Part shown: piece after piece, positions 56,814 through 64,000 of the stretch | Layout of the letters: each line of letters starts with the position of its first letter | Numbering within the stretch: the first letter of the stretch is position 1 | Assembly (NCBI RefSeq): GCF_029961185.1 | Contig: NZ_JASBQQ010000003.1 | Span: 434,001 to 498,000, forward strand | DNA: 64,000 nt | Origin: Albidovulum aestuarii | Lineage (GTDB): Bacteria > Pseudomonadota > Alphaproteobacteria > Rhodobacterales > Rhodobacteraceae | Direction: 5' to 3' | Program-made: the position numbers and the translations under genes | Notes under the pieces: model-generated | Databases searched by the model: none | What the model was told of the DNA's origin: nothing | The model's input: only the letters and a program-made list of their open reading frames with translations

Positions 56814-57845
56814 TCAGTCTCCCTTGGTGACGGTGCCGTGCTGATCGTCCATTCCCATGGAGATCAGCACCGGCCCTTCCTGTTGCCGTGTCTGAAATTC
56901 CTGCTTTGACCCCATGCTACGCCAATCCGACAGGATCAGCGACTGCGCGACCGCGCCGCCGAGCGTCGTGCCGGGGCCGGTGACGATGAAGAGATCGGGC
57001 GCGAATTCGCGCGCCGCGATCCTTATCGCATGGGTGAAGTCGTAGGTCTCGGTCACCTGATGGCCGAGCGTATAGTCCCAAAGCGCGTGGGTGTCGGTCG
57101 CTCCGGGCCACCAGATCGCGCCCCGCCCGTCGATCATCGGCAGCTTCGGCTGGCTGAAAAGCGACGGGCCAAGTCGCGTCCGGCCGCGTTCAGCGACGGG
57201 GGCCTGAAGCGAGGAATGGAAGGCCGCGTGATTGGCGAGCCGCATCGGAAAGCGGCCCTGAACCGGCGGCACGGCTTCCTCGAATGCCTTCAGCCCCGCT
57301 TCGTTTCCGGCCAGTACCAGCATACCGCCGAGGTCGATGGACAGCGTCAGGACATGATCCGCGCGGGCCGCAATGTCGCCGATCAGCACCATCAGTTCGA
57401 CCTTACGCCTCGGGTCGGGCCGCCAGTCCTCGCCGACGAAGGGATAGATCAGCTGGCCGCCGATCAGGGCCTCCTGCATCAGCGTGCCCATGGTGTTCAC
57501 CACTTCGAACCCGGCCTCGGCCGTCAGCGCGCCGCCGCAGGCGAGCGCCGAATACCAGCCCATCGAATTGCCGGTGACGGCGACCACATCGACTCCGTCG
57601 ATAGCGCGGAAATCGCCCAAGGTGGCGGCGTAGATCAGGGCCGAGGCATTGTCGCCACGGGTGTGTTTCGCAACGGAATATGAAGCCGCCCCGTCCAGCG
57701 CTGAAAGTGTCTCCTGCCCCAGCGAGGAGCGCGCTTCATCGAAGCAAGCGAGGAGCGTCCGGTCGGGAAAATGGCGCTTGAGGTAGCCAAGTTCGGTCTT
57801 TGTATAGGTGCCCCGTCCGGGGCAAATGACGACAGCTTTCTTCAT
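56814..57845 (-). CDS. FabD-like acyl carrier protein acyltransferase-family protein
   Basis: The 343-residue protein has the malonyl-CoA:ACP transacylase fold, including the nucleophile elbow GNSMGWY (G-x-S-x-G) and a late histidine-containing segment (LANHAAFHSSL). It differs from housekeeping FabD in lacking the usual N-terminal F-P-G-Q-G-S motif; here the start is VVICPGRGTY. Its start overlaps the stop of the fused E1 gene by four bases, and ALDH7 follows one base after its stop. It may transfer an acyl group within the neighbouring 2-oxoacid step, but this is inference. Acyl substrate unknown. Confidence 0.75.
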   Translation of the reverse strand: MKKAVVICPGRGTYTKTELGYLKRHFPDRTLLACFDEARSSLGQETLSALDGAASYSVAKHTRGDNASALIYAATLGDFRAIDGVDVVAVTGNSMGWYSALACGGALTAEAGFEVVNTMGTLMQEALIGGQLIYPFVGEDWRPDPRRKVELMVLIGDIAARADHVLTLSIDLGGMLVLAGNEAGLKAFEEAVPPVQGRFPMRLANHAAFHSSLQAPVAERGRTRLGPSLFSQPKLPMIDGRGAIWWPGATDTHALWDYTLGHQVTETYDFTHAIRIAAREFAPDLFIVTGPGTTLGGAVAQSLILSDWRSMGSKQEFQTRQQEGPVLISMGMDDQHGTVTKGD

Positions 57846-60031
57846 TTCGTCCCCCCGATCAAAACCATCGCGGCGTCAAAGATACTATCGGCGGATGGCA
57901 TCGTCGCCGCATAGGCCGGACCGGTCGCGATGAAACTGTCCTCGGCGGTCAGCCGCGCCTTCGGCACGTCCGTTCGTTCGGAGAAGAGCGCCATCAAGGC
58001 CTCGGCAAGGCCACCCGAGCGGCGCGTTTCATCTACGATCAGGATGCGCTTCGTACCTTTGACGGCTTCGACCAGCGCGTCGGCGGGCAGGGGCGAAAGC
58101 CAGCGCATGTCGATGACCCGCGCTTTCACGCCTTTCTTCGCCAGCCGTCTTTCGGCCTGACGCGACAGGTAATTGCCGTTGCCGAAGGTGACGATGGCAA
58201 GGTCCGTACCGTTGCCATGAACCCCCACCTCTCCGAACCCGATCACCTCGGACCGCTCCGGATAGCGGCACATCCAGCCGCCGTCCTTCTCGGCATGAAG
58301 ATCGCGCATCGGGTAAAGCGCGATGGGTTCGAGGAAGACGACGACCCGTTGCTCCTCACGCGCCAGCCGCACGCATTCGCGCATCATCCGCGCCGCGTCG
58401 GCCCCGTTCGACGGGCAGGCGAGGATCACGCCGGGAATGTCGCGGATCACGGCGACCGAATTGTCGTTGTGGAAATGCCCGCCGAAACCCTTCTGGTAGC
58501 CAAGCCCCGCGATCCTCAGCACCATCGGGTTGGTGTATTGGCCGTTCGAGAAGAAGGAAAGCGTCGCCGCCTCGCCCCGGATCTGATCCTCGGCATTGTG
58601 CAGATAGGCGAGGAATTGAATCTCGGGCATCGGCACGAAGCCGTTCTGTGCCATGCCGATGGCGAGGCCGAGGATGGATTGTTCGTCGAGAAGCGTGTCG
58701 ATCATCCGGTCCTGCCCGAAGCGTTGCGTCAGCTTCTGCGTTACGCCATAGACGCCGCCTTTGCGGCCGACATCCTCGCCCATCATGACGATCTCGGGAT
58801 GTTCCAGCATCAGGTCGGTGAGCGCCCAGTTGATCAGGCGCGACATGATCTGCGGCTCGTCCATTGCCTTCATGTCCCCACCGAAGGCCGCCGCCCGGGC
58901 TTCGGCCGAAGGGCCGTTGGTCGGCTTGCACGACCGTTTCGGCGGGATGATCGAGGCCATGACATCGCTGGCCGTCTTCAGGCGCGGCCGCTTGACGGCT
59001 TCACCCGAAATCCGCGCCACCCGGGCGTTCGTCTCCTCGTAGATCGCGAGCGCCCCGGCGGGGTCGAGCGCCCCGGCCTGATCCAACAGACGCACCGAAT
59101 GCAGCAGCGGATCATTCGCCTCCTCGGCCTCAACCTCCTCACGGGAAAGGTAGGTCGTCGGCACGTCTGCCCCGGCATGGCCGTAAAGCCGGATCGTACC
59201 AAGATGGAGGAAGGCAGGTTTCTTCCGCGCGCGGACATAATGTGCGGCTTCCTGCGCCACACGGAAGGTTTCGTAGATATCTAGCCCGTTGCAGTGGAAG
59301 TATTTCAGCCCCGGACGGTCCCGGAAGGTCGCGGCGATCCAGCCCTTGGGCGTCTTCGTGGAAATGCCGATGCCGTTATCTTCGCAGACGAAGAGAAGCG
59401 GCAAGGGGATCGACTGGTAGGAGGTCCAGCTCGCCGTGTTAAAGGCACCCTGCGCCGTCGAATGGTTGGCCGAGGCATCGCCGAAGGAGCAATAGACGAT
59501 GGCGTCGTCGGGCAGCGCCTTGTGCTCGGGCGCATGGCGGCGCGCCGCACCGATGGCATAGGCCGCGCCCACCGCCTTCGGCAGATGCGAGGCGATGGTT
59601 GAGGTCTGCGGCGGGATATTCAGCGCTTTGGAGCCCAGCACCTTGTGCCGCCCGCCCGAGATCGGGTCCTCGGCCGAGGCGGCGAAGGACAGAAGCATAT
59701 CCCAGGCAATTGACTGCCCCGGCACCTGGGCCGCCCTCGCGATCTGGAACGCCGCATCACGGTAATGCAGAAAGGCCATATCGGTCGGGCGCAGCGCGGC
59801 CGCAACCGCCGCCAGCCCCTCATGCCCCGAAGAGCCGATGGTATAAAACCCCTGCCCCGCTTTTTGCATCGCCCGGCTCTGCCGGTCTAACGCACGGCTA
59901 AGGCACCCGGCGCGGTAGACCGACACCGCCTCGGCCGCCGAGAGCGGACCGGACGGCGCGGCCCCGGCAGGCAGGTCGCCTGCGGCCACCCGTCTCAGAA
60001 AGTTCTCATGAACGATGTCGGCGCGGTCCAT
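57842..60031 (-). CDS. Fused E1 alpha-beta thiamine-diphosphate 2-oxoacid dehydrogenase
   Basis: The 729-residue protein joins an E1 alpha half (about 1-375) and an E1 beta half (about 395-729). The ThDP site is visible in YCSFGDASANHSTAQGAFN (G-D-x...N), and the beta half has MMGEDVGRKGGVYGVT and FGGHFHNDNS. This is the architecture of branched-chain/pyruvate-type E1, here as one chain. No E2 or E3 gene lies within the window. Given ALDH7 and glutaryl-CoA dehydrogenase next to it, a 2-oxoadipate substrate is plausible. Overlaps the acyltransferase gene (ATGA), so both are translated together. Confidence 0.85.
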   Translation of the reverse strand: MDRADIVHENFLRRVAAGDLPAGAAPSGPLSAAEAVSVYRAGCLSRALDRQSRAMQKAGQGFYTIGSSGHEGLAAVAAALRPTDMAFLHYRDAAFQIARAAQVPGQSIAWDMLLSFAASAEDPISGGRHKVLGSKALNIPPQTSTIASHLPKAVGAAYAIGAARRHAPEHKALPDDAIVYCSFGDASANHSTAQGAFNTASWTSYQSIPLPLLFVCEDNGIGISTKTPKGWIAATFRDRPGLKYFHCNGLDIYETFRVAQEAAHYVRARKKPAFLHLGTIRLYGHAGADVPTTYLSREEVEAEEANDPLLHSVRLLDQAGALDPAGALAIYEETNARVARISGEAVKRPRLKTASDVMASIIPPKRSCKPTNGPSAEARAAAFGGDMKAMDEPQIMSRLINWALTDLMLEHPEIVMMGEDVGRKGGVYGVTQKLTQRFGQDRMIDTLLDEQSILGLAIGMAQNGFVPMPEIQFLAYLHNAEDQIRGEAATLSFFSNGQYTNPMVLRIAGLGYQKGFGGHFHNDNSVAVIRDIPGVILACPSNGADAARMMRECVRLAREEQRVVVFLEPIALYPMRDLHAEKDGGWMCRYPERSEVIGFGEVGVHGNGTDLAIVTFGNGNYLSRQAERRLAKKGVKARVIDMRWLSPLPADALVEAVKGTKRILIVDETRRSGGLAEALMALFSERTDVPKARLTAEDSFIATGPAYAATMPSADSIFDAAMVLIGGTK

Positions 60032-60075
60032 CTTGGTCTCTTATCCCGTCAGCTTCCACTTGGTCCAAATATCCC

Positions 60076-60137
60076 CGCCGGAGGCATCCGACCGATAGGC
60101 CGGGAGCCTCCGGCGAGAGTATTTTTGAACAGAAGAA
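60076..60137. repeat. 3'-end element, copy 4, as an inverted pair
   Basis: CGCCGGAGGC (60076-60085) and GCCTCCGGCG (60106-60115) form a hairpin, each arm extending outward into an AATA-containing and purine-rich tail; the right half reads TTTCTTCTGTTCAAAAATAC on the minus strand, directly after the acyl-CoA dehydrogenase stop. It sits between that gene and the E1 gene and may partially terminate transcription there. Confidence 0.6.
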
Positions 60138-60138
60138 A

Positions 60139-61347
60139 TCAGAAAAACGCCTGCAACCCGGTGATCGCCCGCCCGAGGATGAGCGCGTGGACATCATGGG
60201 TGCCTTCGTAGGTGTTGACGGTCTCCAAATTGACCATGTGGCGCATGATCTGAAAGTCCTCCTGAATGCCGTTGCCGCCATGCATGTCGCGGGCATGTCG
60301 TGCGATTTCCAGCGCCTTGCCGCAGTTGTTGCGCTTGACGATGGAGATCATCTCGGGCGCGGCCTTGGCTTCGTCCATCAGTCGGCCGACGCGCAGGGAG
60401 GCCTGAAGGCCAAGCGAGATTTCGGTCATCATGTTCGCGAGCTTCAGCTGGTACAGCTGGGTCTGCGCCAGCGGCCGGTTGAACTGCTTGCGGTCAAGCC
60501 CGTATTGACGGGCGGCATGCCAGCAGAACTCGGCGGCGCCGAGAACGCCCCAGGAAATGCCGTAACGCGCACGGTTGAGGCAGCCGAAGGGACCCTTCAG
60601 CCCTTCGACATTTGGCAAAAGCGCGTCTTCGCCGACCTCGACATTGTCCATCACGATCTCGCCGGTGATCGAGGCGCGCAAGCTGAGCTTGCCGCCGATC
60701 TTCGGCGCCGAAAGCCCCTTCATGCCCTTGTCGAGCACAAAACCCCTGATCTTGCCGCCATGCGCCTCGGACTTGGCCCAGACCACGAAAACATCGGCGA
60801 TGGGCGCGTTCGAGATCCACATCTTCGACCCGTTCAGCACATAGCCATTCGCCGTCTTCGTCGCGCGGGTCTTCATACCGGCGGGATCGGAGCCCGCATC
60901 GGGTTCGGTCAGGCCGAAGCAACCGATGAATTCGCCACTGGCGAGTTTTGGCAGGTATTTCTTGCGCTGCTCCTCGGACCCGTAGGCATAGATCGGATAC
61001 ATGACGAGCGAGGATTGCACCGACATCATCGAACGATAGCCGCTGTCGACCCGCTCGACCTCGCGCGCGATCAGCCCGTAGGAGACATAGCCCGCGCCAA
61101 GCCCGCCATATTCCTCAGGGACCGTGACGCCCAGAAGCCCCATCTCGCCCATCTCGCGGAAAATCTCGGGGTCGGTCTTTTCCTCGCGGTAAGCCTCGGT
61201 CACGCGCGGCTGGAGCTTTTCGGCCGCATAGGCGCGGGCGCCGTCGCGCAGCATGCGCTCTTCCTCGGTCAACTGGTCTTCCATGCGGAAGGCGTCTTCC
61301 CAGTCAAAGCGGGAAAGGTCGGGGGCGTCTTTCGGTTTCAGGGCCAT
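60139..61347 (-). CDS. gcdH: Glutaryl-CoA dehydrogenase
   Basis: The 402-residue acyl-CoA dehydrogenase has [15 protein letters not shown] and the C-terminal block [20 protein letters not shown], with catalytic Glu381, which is the hallmark of glutaryl-CoA dehydrogenases rather than general short-chain enzymes. It oxidises and decarboxylates glutaryl-CoA to crotonyl-CoA, the end of the lysine/2-aminoadipate route. ATG 61347 has AGGA six bases upstream, and the stop of the aminotransferase gene lies eight bases before it. Confidence 0.92.
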   Translation of the reverse strand: MALKPKDAPDLSRFDWEDAFRMEDQLTEEERMLRDGARAYAAEKLQPRVTEAYREEKTDPEIFREMGEMGLLGVTVPEEYGGLGAGYVSYGLIAREVERVDSGYRSMMSVQSSLVMYPIYAYGSEEQRKKYLPKLASGEFIGCFGLTEPDAGSDPAGMKTRATKTANGYVLNGSKMWISNAPIADVFVVWAKSEAHGGKIRGFVLDKGMKGLSAPKIGGKLSLRASITGEIVMDNVEVGEDALLPNVEGLKGPFGCLNRARYGISWGVLGAAEFCWHAARQYGLDRKQFNRPLAQTQLYQLKLANMMTEISLGLQASLRVGRLMDEAKAAPEMISIVKRNNCGKALEIARHARDMHGGNGIQEDFQIMRHMVNLETVNTYEGTHDVHALILGRAITGLQAFF

Positions 61348-61355
61348 TTGGGTCC

Positions 61356-62561
61356 TCACTTCAGATTTGCGCAGAACCGCGCGATGCGGGTGGCGGCCTC
61401 GGTCAGCGAGGCCCTCGAATAGGCGTAGGAAAGCCGGATATAGCCCGGCGTACCGAAGGCACGGCCGGGGACGAGGGCGACGCCTTCCTCCTCCAGCAAA
61501 GCCTCGCAGAAATCGGCGTCGGTTTCGATGCGGCGGCCTTTGACTGTGACCTTGCCGAAGGCGCGGGCGCAACCGGGGAAGAGGTAGAAGGCCCCGTCCG
61601 CCGAGGGGCAATCGAGCACGCCCGTCGCGTTCAGCGCAGCCGCCAGCATATCGCGGCGCTCACGGAAATCGTCGCAGCGTTCGGCGAGCAGTTGCTGGTC
61701 GCCTTCCAGCGCGGCCACCGCCGCCGCCTGCGAAACCGAGGACGCACCCGAGGTGATCTGGCTCTGCACCGCGACCATGGCCGAAATGAGCCGCTTCGGC
61801 CCGATCCCCCAGCCGATGCGCCAGCCGGTCATTGCGTAGCTTTTCGAAACCCCATTCACGATCAGCGTGCGGTCGGCGAGGTCAGGGGCGACGGCGCGGA
61901 ACGAGTGGAACGGGACATAGGATATGTGCTGGTAGATCTCATCGACCATGATGCCGACATGAGGGGCATCACGCAGAACCTCGGCCAGCGCCTCCAGATC
62001 GTCCTTGCTATAAGCGGCCCCCGACGGGTTCGAGGGTGAATTCAGGAGAAGCCAGCGCGTCTTCGGCCCGATCGCGGTGCGCAACTGGTCGGGCGTGATG
62101 CGAAAGCCGGTTTCGGCCGACGTCGGCAGAACCACCGCCTTGCCGTCGCAGACGGTGATGATGTCGGGATAGCTCGTCCAGTAGGGTGCAACGATCAGCA
62201 CCTCATCGCCGGGATCGAGCGTGGCCGCAAAGGCATTGTAAAGCACCTGCTTGGCACCGGTGCAGACGATGATTTCGCCCGTCTCTGGCCTGTAGCCGTT
62301 CTCGCGCTGGCAGGCCTCGCCAATGGCCTTGCGCAGCGCCAGTGTCCCGGCGGTCAGTGTGTATGTCGTTTCGCCCGCCAGTGCGGCCTTGTGGGCGGCT
62401 TCAATGACCGGCGCTGGTGTCGGGAAGTCAGGCTCTCCGGTGCCGAGCGTGATGACGTCCCGCCCCTCGCGCTTCAGCGCGTCGGCAAGCTCGGAAATCT
62501 TCAGGATTTCAGAGAGTTCGACCGCGTCGATGCGGGCGGAGCGGCGGAAGGGGTCGGACAT
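61356..62561 (-). CDS. Class I PLP aminotransferase (aspartate/2-aminoadipate type)
   Basis: The 401-residue fold-type I enzyme has the PLP lysine Lys240 in [16 protein letters not shown], the [11 protein letters not shown] motif and a C-terminal YIRLSYAYS with the carboxylate-binding arginine. It belongs to the AspC-like aspartate aminotransferase subgroup. As first gene of a run with glutaryl-CoA dehydrogenase and ALDH7, it could convert 2-aminoadipate to 2-oxoadipate; aspartate is an equally likely substrate. It is divergent from a LysR gene that may control it. Confidence 0.88.
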   Translation of the reverse strand: MSDPFRRSARIDAVELSEILKISELADALKREGRDVITLGTGEPDFPTPAPVIEAAHKAALAGETTYTLTAGTLALRKAIGEACQRENGYRPETGEIIVCTGAKQVLYNAFAATLDPGDEVLIVAPYWTSYPDIITVCDGKAVVLPTSAETGFRITPDQLRTAIGPKTRWLLLNSPSNPSGAAYSKDDLEALAEVLRDAPHVGIMVDEIYQHISYVPFHSFRAVAPDLADRTLIVNGVSKSYAMTGWRIGWGIGPKRLISAMVAVQSQITSGASSVSQAAAVAALEGDQQLLAERCDDFRERRDMLAAALNATGVLDCPSADGAFYLFPGCARAFGKVTVKGRRIETDADFCEALLEEEGVALVPGRAFGTPGYIRLSYAYSRASLTEAATRIARFCANLK

Positions 62562-62633
62562 GGGGGCCTCATGCGGGTTTTATGCATTATGGGCCATTGT
62601 ATGCCGCCGGGATACCGCTATTCTGGCCGTATA

Positions 62634-62652
62634 ATATGCATGGAGCGCATAT
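62634..62652. promoter_or_regulatory. Candidate LysR operator
   Basis: ATATGC-ATGGAGC-GCATAT is a 6-7-6 inverted repeat of T-N11-A type just before the LysR start (62654) in the divergent promoter region with the aminotransferase gene. Confidence 0.55.
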
Positions 62653-62653
62653 A

Positions 62654-63571
62654 ATGGCCACGCCCCGTCGGTTCCTGCCGTCAATCTCGCTGCTCACCGC
62701 ATTCGAATCGGTGGTGCGCACTGGCTCGACGCTGGCGGCCGCCCGCGATCTGGACCTGACGCAGGGCGCGGTCAGCCGTCTGGTCCAGAACCTTGAGGCG
62801 CAGTTGGGTGTCACGCTTTTTCTGCGCGAGCGGCGCAGGCTGATCCCCACCGACCATGCGCTGGCCTATGCCCGCGATGTGGTGAAGGCGCTCGACCTCA
62901 TTTCACGCGGCTCGATGCGGGTGCGGTCGAATACTGGTGGCGGGACGCTGTCGCTCGCCATCCTGCCGACCTTCGGCACGCGCTGGCTTGCCCCACGCCT
63001 ACCGCGTTTCCTGGCCGATCATCCGGGGATAACAATCAATCTCGGCACCAGGCTGAAGCCTTTCGATTTCGAGGAAGAAGGGTTCGATGCCGCGATCCAT
63101 TTCGGAGCCGAGAACTGGGCGGGCACCGGTTGGGTCAAGCTTTTCGACGAGCGGTTGGTCGCCTGCTGTGCGCCGAAGTTTCTCTCTGATCATCCGGTCG
63201 AAGAGCCCTCGGACCTGATCGGACTGCCGCTTCTGCAACTCGAAACCCGGCCCAACGCATGGGCCGCATGGTTCGCTCATCATGGGGTCGAACGGAGGGT
63301 GGGGCAGGGGATGCTGTTCGACCAGTTCGCGCCGATGATCCAGGCGGTAATTCACGGGCTGGGTGTGGCGCTCTTGCCCGAATTCCTCGCCAAGCCGGAA
63401 CTGGCTGACGGGCGTCTGGTCGAGGTCTTCGGTGGGCCCGTGCAGGGTGAGGGCAGCTATTACCTCGTCTGGCCATCGGTCGGGGCATGGTATCCACCGC
63501 TTCAGGCCTTCCGTGACTGGCTGGTCGCCGAGGCCGCCGACCCGGACGGCGAGGCGATGCTGCCCCGTTGA
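62654..63571 (+). CDS. LysR-family transcriptional regulator (GcvA-like)
   Basis: The 305-residue regulator has an N-terminal winged HTH (AARDLDLTQGAVSRLVQNLE at about 33-52) and a substrate-binding domain typical of the GcvA subgroup (LSLAILPTFGTRWLAPRLPRF; LFDERLVACCAPKF). ATG 62654 directly follows an inverted repeat that fits autoregulation. By position it probably controls the divergent aminotransferase/lysine cluster; the effector is unknown. Confidence 0.86.
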   Translation: MATPRRFLPSISLLTAFESVVRTGSTLAAARDLDLTQGAVSRLVQNLEAQLGVTLFLRERRRLIPTDHALAYARDVVKALDLISRGSMRVRSNTGGGTLSLAILPTFGTRWLAPRLPRFLADHPGITINLGTRLKPFDFEEEGFDAAIHFGAENWAGTGWVKLFDERLVACCAPKFLSDHPVEEPSDLIGLPLLQLETRPNAWAAWFAHHGVERRVGQGMLFDQFAPMIQAVIHGLGVALLPEFLAKPELADGRLVEVFGGPVQGEGSYYLVWPSVGAWYPPLQAFRDWLVAEAADPDGEAMLPR

Positions 63572-63602
63572 CCTTTTCCCCTGCCGGGATCACCTTTGCC
63601 CC

Positions 63603-64000
63603 ATGAACACACGCCCCGATATCCATGACCGTCTCGCCGCCTCTCTGAAGGAGGCGCGGAAGTCCAAGGGCCTCAGCCTTGACGCGGTGGCGAAGCTCTC
63701 CGGCGTCTCGCGGTCGATGGTCAGCCAGATCGAGCGGGGGGAGAGTAGCCCGACCGTCTCGACGCTCTGGAACCTGACACAGGCCCTGCAGGTCGATTTC
63801 GCAGGGCTTCTCGAAGGGCGCACCGCGCCGGGGATCGAGGTGATCCGGGCCGAGGCCGCACCCGTGATCGCGGGGCGGGGGCAGGGCGTGCGGATACGGA
63901 TATTGTCGCCCGCCGAAGCGGCGGGGGAGCATGAGGTTTACGACCTTGTTTTCGATGCCGGCGGTCGGCTCGTCAGCGACCCGCACGGGCCGGGCTGCCG
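63603..64000 (+). CDS. XRE-family regulator with cupin domain (5' part; truncated by window edge)
   Basis: The frame from ATG 63603 stays open to the end of the window (about 132 residues seen). Residues about 8-65 are an XRE helix-turn-helix (LKEARKSKGLSLDAVAKLSG, then SRSMVSQIERGESSPTVSTL), followed by the start of a cupin domain (EAAGEHEVYDLVFDAGG). This is the common XRE-cupin regulator layout. The remainder lies outside the window, so a 3' end cannot be given. It follows the LysR gene by 31 bases and may be co-transcribed. Confidence 0.85.
   Translation, partial: MNTRPDIHDRLAASLKEARKSKGLSLDAVAKLSGVSRSMVSQIERGESSPTVSTLWNLTQALQVDFAGLLEGRTAPGIEVIRAEAAPVIAGRGQGVRIRILSPAEAAGEHEVYDLVFDAGGRLVSDPHGPGC

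Overview
The window is chromosomal DNA from a GC-rich alphaproteobacterium, most likely a member of the Rhodobacterales (Rhodobacter/Paracoccus/Roseobacter relatives). The evidence is the F1-only atpHAGDC operon without F0 genes, the separate F1-ATPase zeta inhibitor (DUF1476), short HisG with HisZ, cobalamin-dependent NrdJ, a split MetH-like homocysteine methyltransferase plus corrinoid protein, a GTTC-N7-GTTC LexA box, and families such as DUF2125, DUF1489 and DUF1638. No rRNA, tRNA, CRISPR array or intact insertion sequence was seen. Most genes are housekeeping and tightly packed.

Layout. 1-9.8 kb: a small secreted protein, DUF2125, ChaC-like gamma-glutamylcyclotransferase, a MotA/TolQ-like and MotB/OmpA-like pair, RidA, ClpA, glyoxalase II and a divergent methyltransferase. 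10-15 kb: F1-ATPase operon (delta, alpha, gamma, beta, epsilon). 15-19 kb: an unrecognised Cys-rich coiled-coil protein divergent from an H-type lectin, then a DEAD-box helicase. 19.5-21.7 kb: a DUF1326-DUF2182-DUF1326 cassette rich in Cys and Met. 21.7-29 kb: prs, an HCCA-isomerase-like protein with an alpha/beta hydrolase, cysK, a BTAD-TolB-TPR regulator facing a 64-aa ORF, and a saccharopine-dehydrogenase-family gene. 29.5-36 kb: nrdJ carrying an in-frame, AT-richer XRE helix-turn-helix domain, DUF1489, and hisS-hisZ-hisG, with an AT-rich patch inside hisS. 36-42 kb: slyX, AbrB-family membrane protein, DUF1638 plus a small membrane protein, corrinoid protein, a LexA-boxed radical SAM gene, the bmt-like methyltransferase and the ATPase zeta subunit. 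42-48.5 kb: purC-purS and purQ separated by about 4.6 kb of transporter and dehydrogenase genes. 48.5-55 kb: a DctB/DctD-type two-component pair whose regulator lacks GAFTGA, then rne with a long structured leader. 55-62.6 kb: a reverse-strand cluster (ALDH7, FabD-like acyltransferase, fused E1 alpha-beta, glutaryl-CoA dehydrogenase, aminotransferase) that reads as lysine/2-aminoadipate catabolism. 62.6-64 kb: a LysR regulator and an XRE-cupin gene cut by the window edge.

Genes that work together: the F1 operon with the distant zeta inhibitor; purC/S/Q; hisS/hisZ/hisG (HisZ is the regulatory subunit of short HisG); the homocysteine methyltransferase with the corrinoid protein; and the saccharopine dehydrogenase with the lysine cluster. 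The strongest unusual signals are the HTH domain inside NrdJ, the DUF1326/DUF2182 sandwich, the Cys-rich protein/lectin pair, the LexA-boxed radical SAM gene, the E1/acyltransferase module without local E2/E3, and a palindromic 3'-end element recurring after several stop codons.
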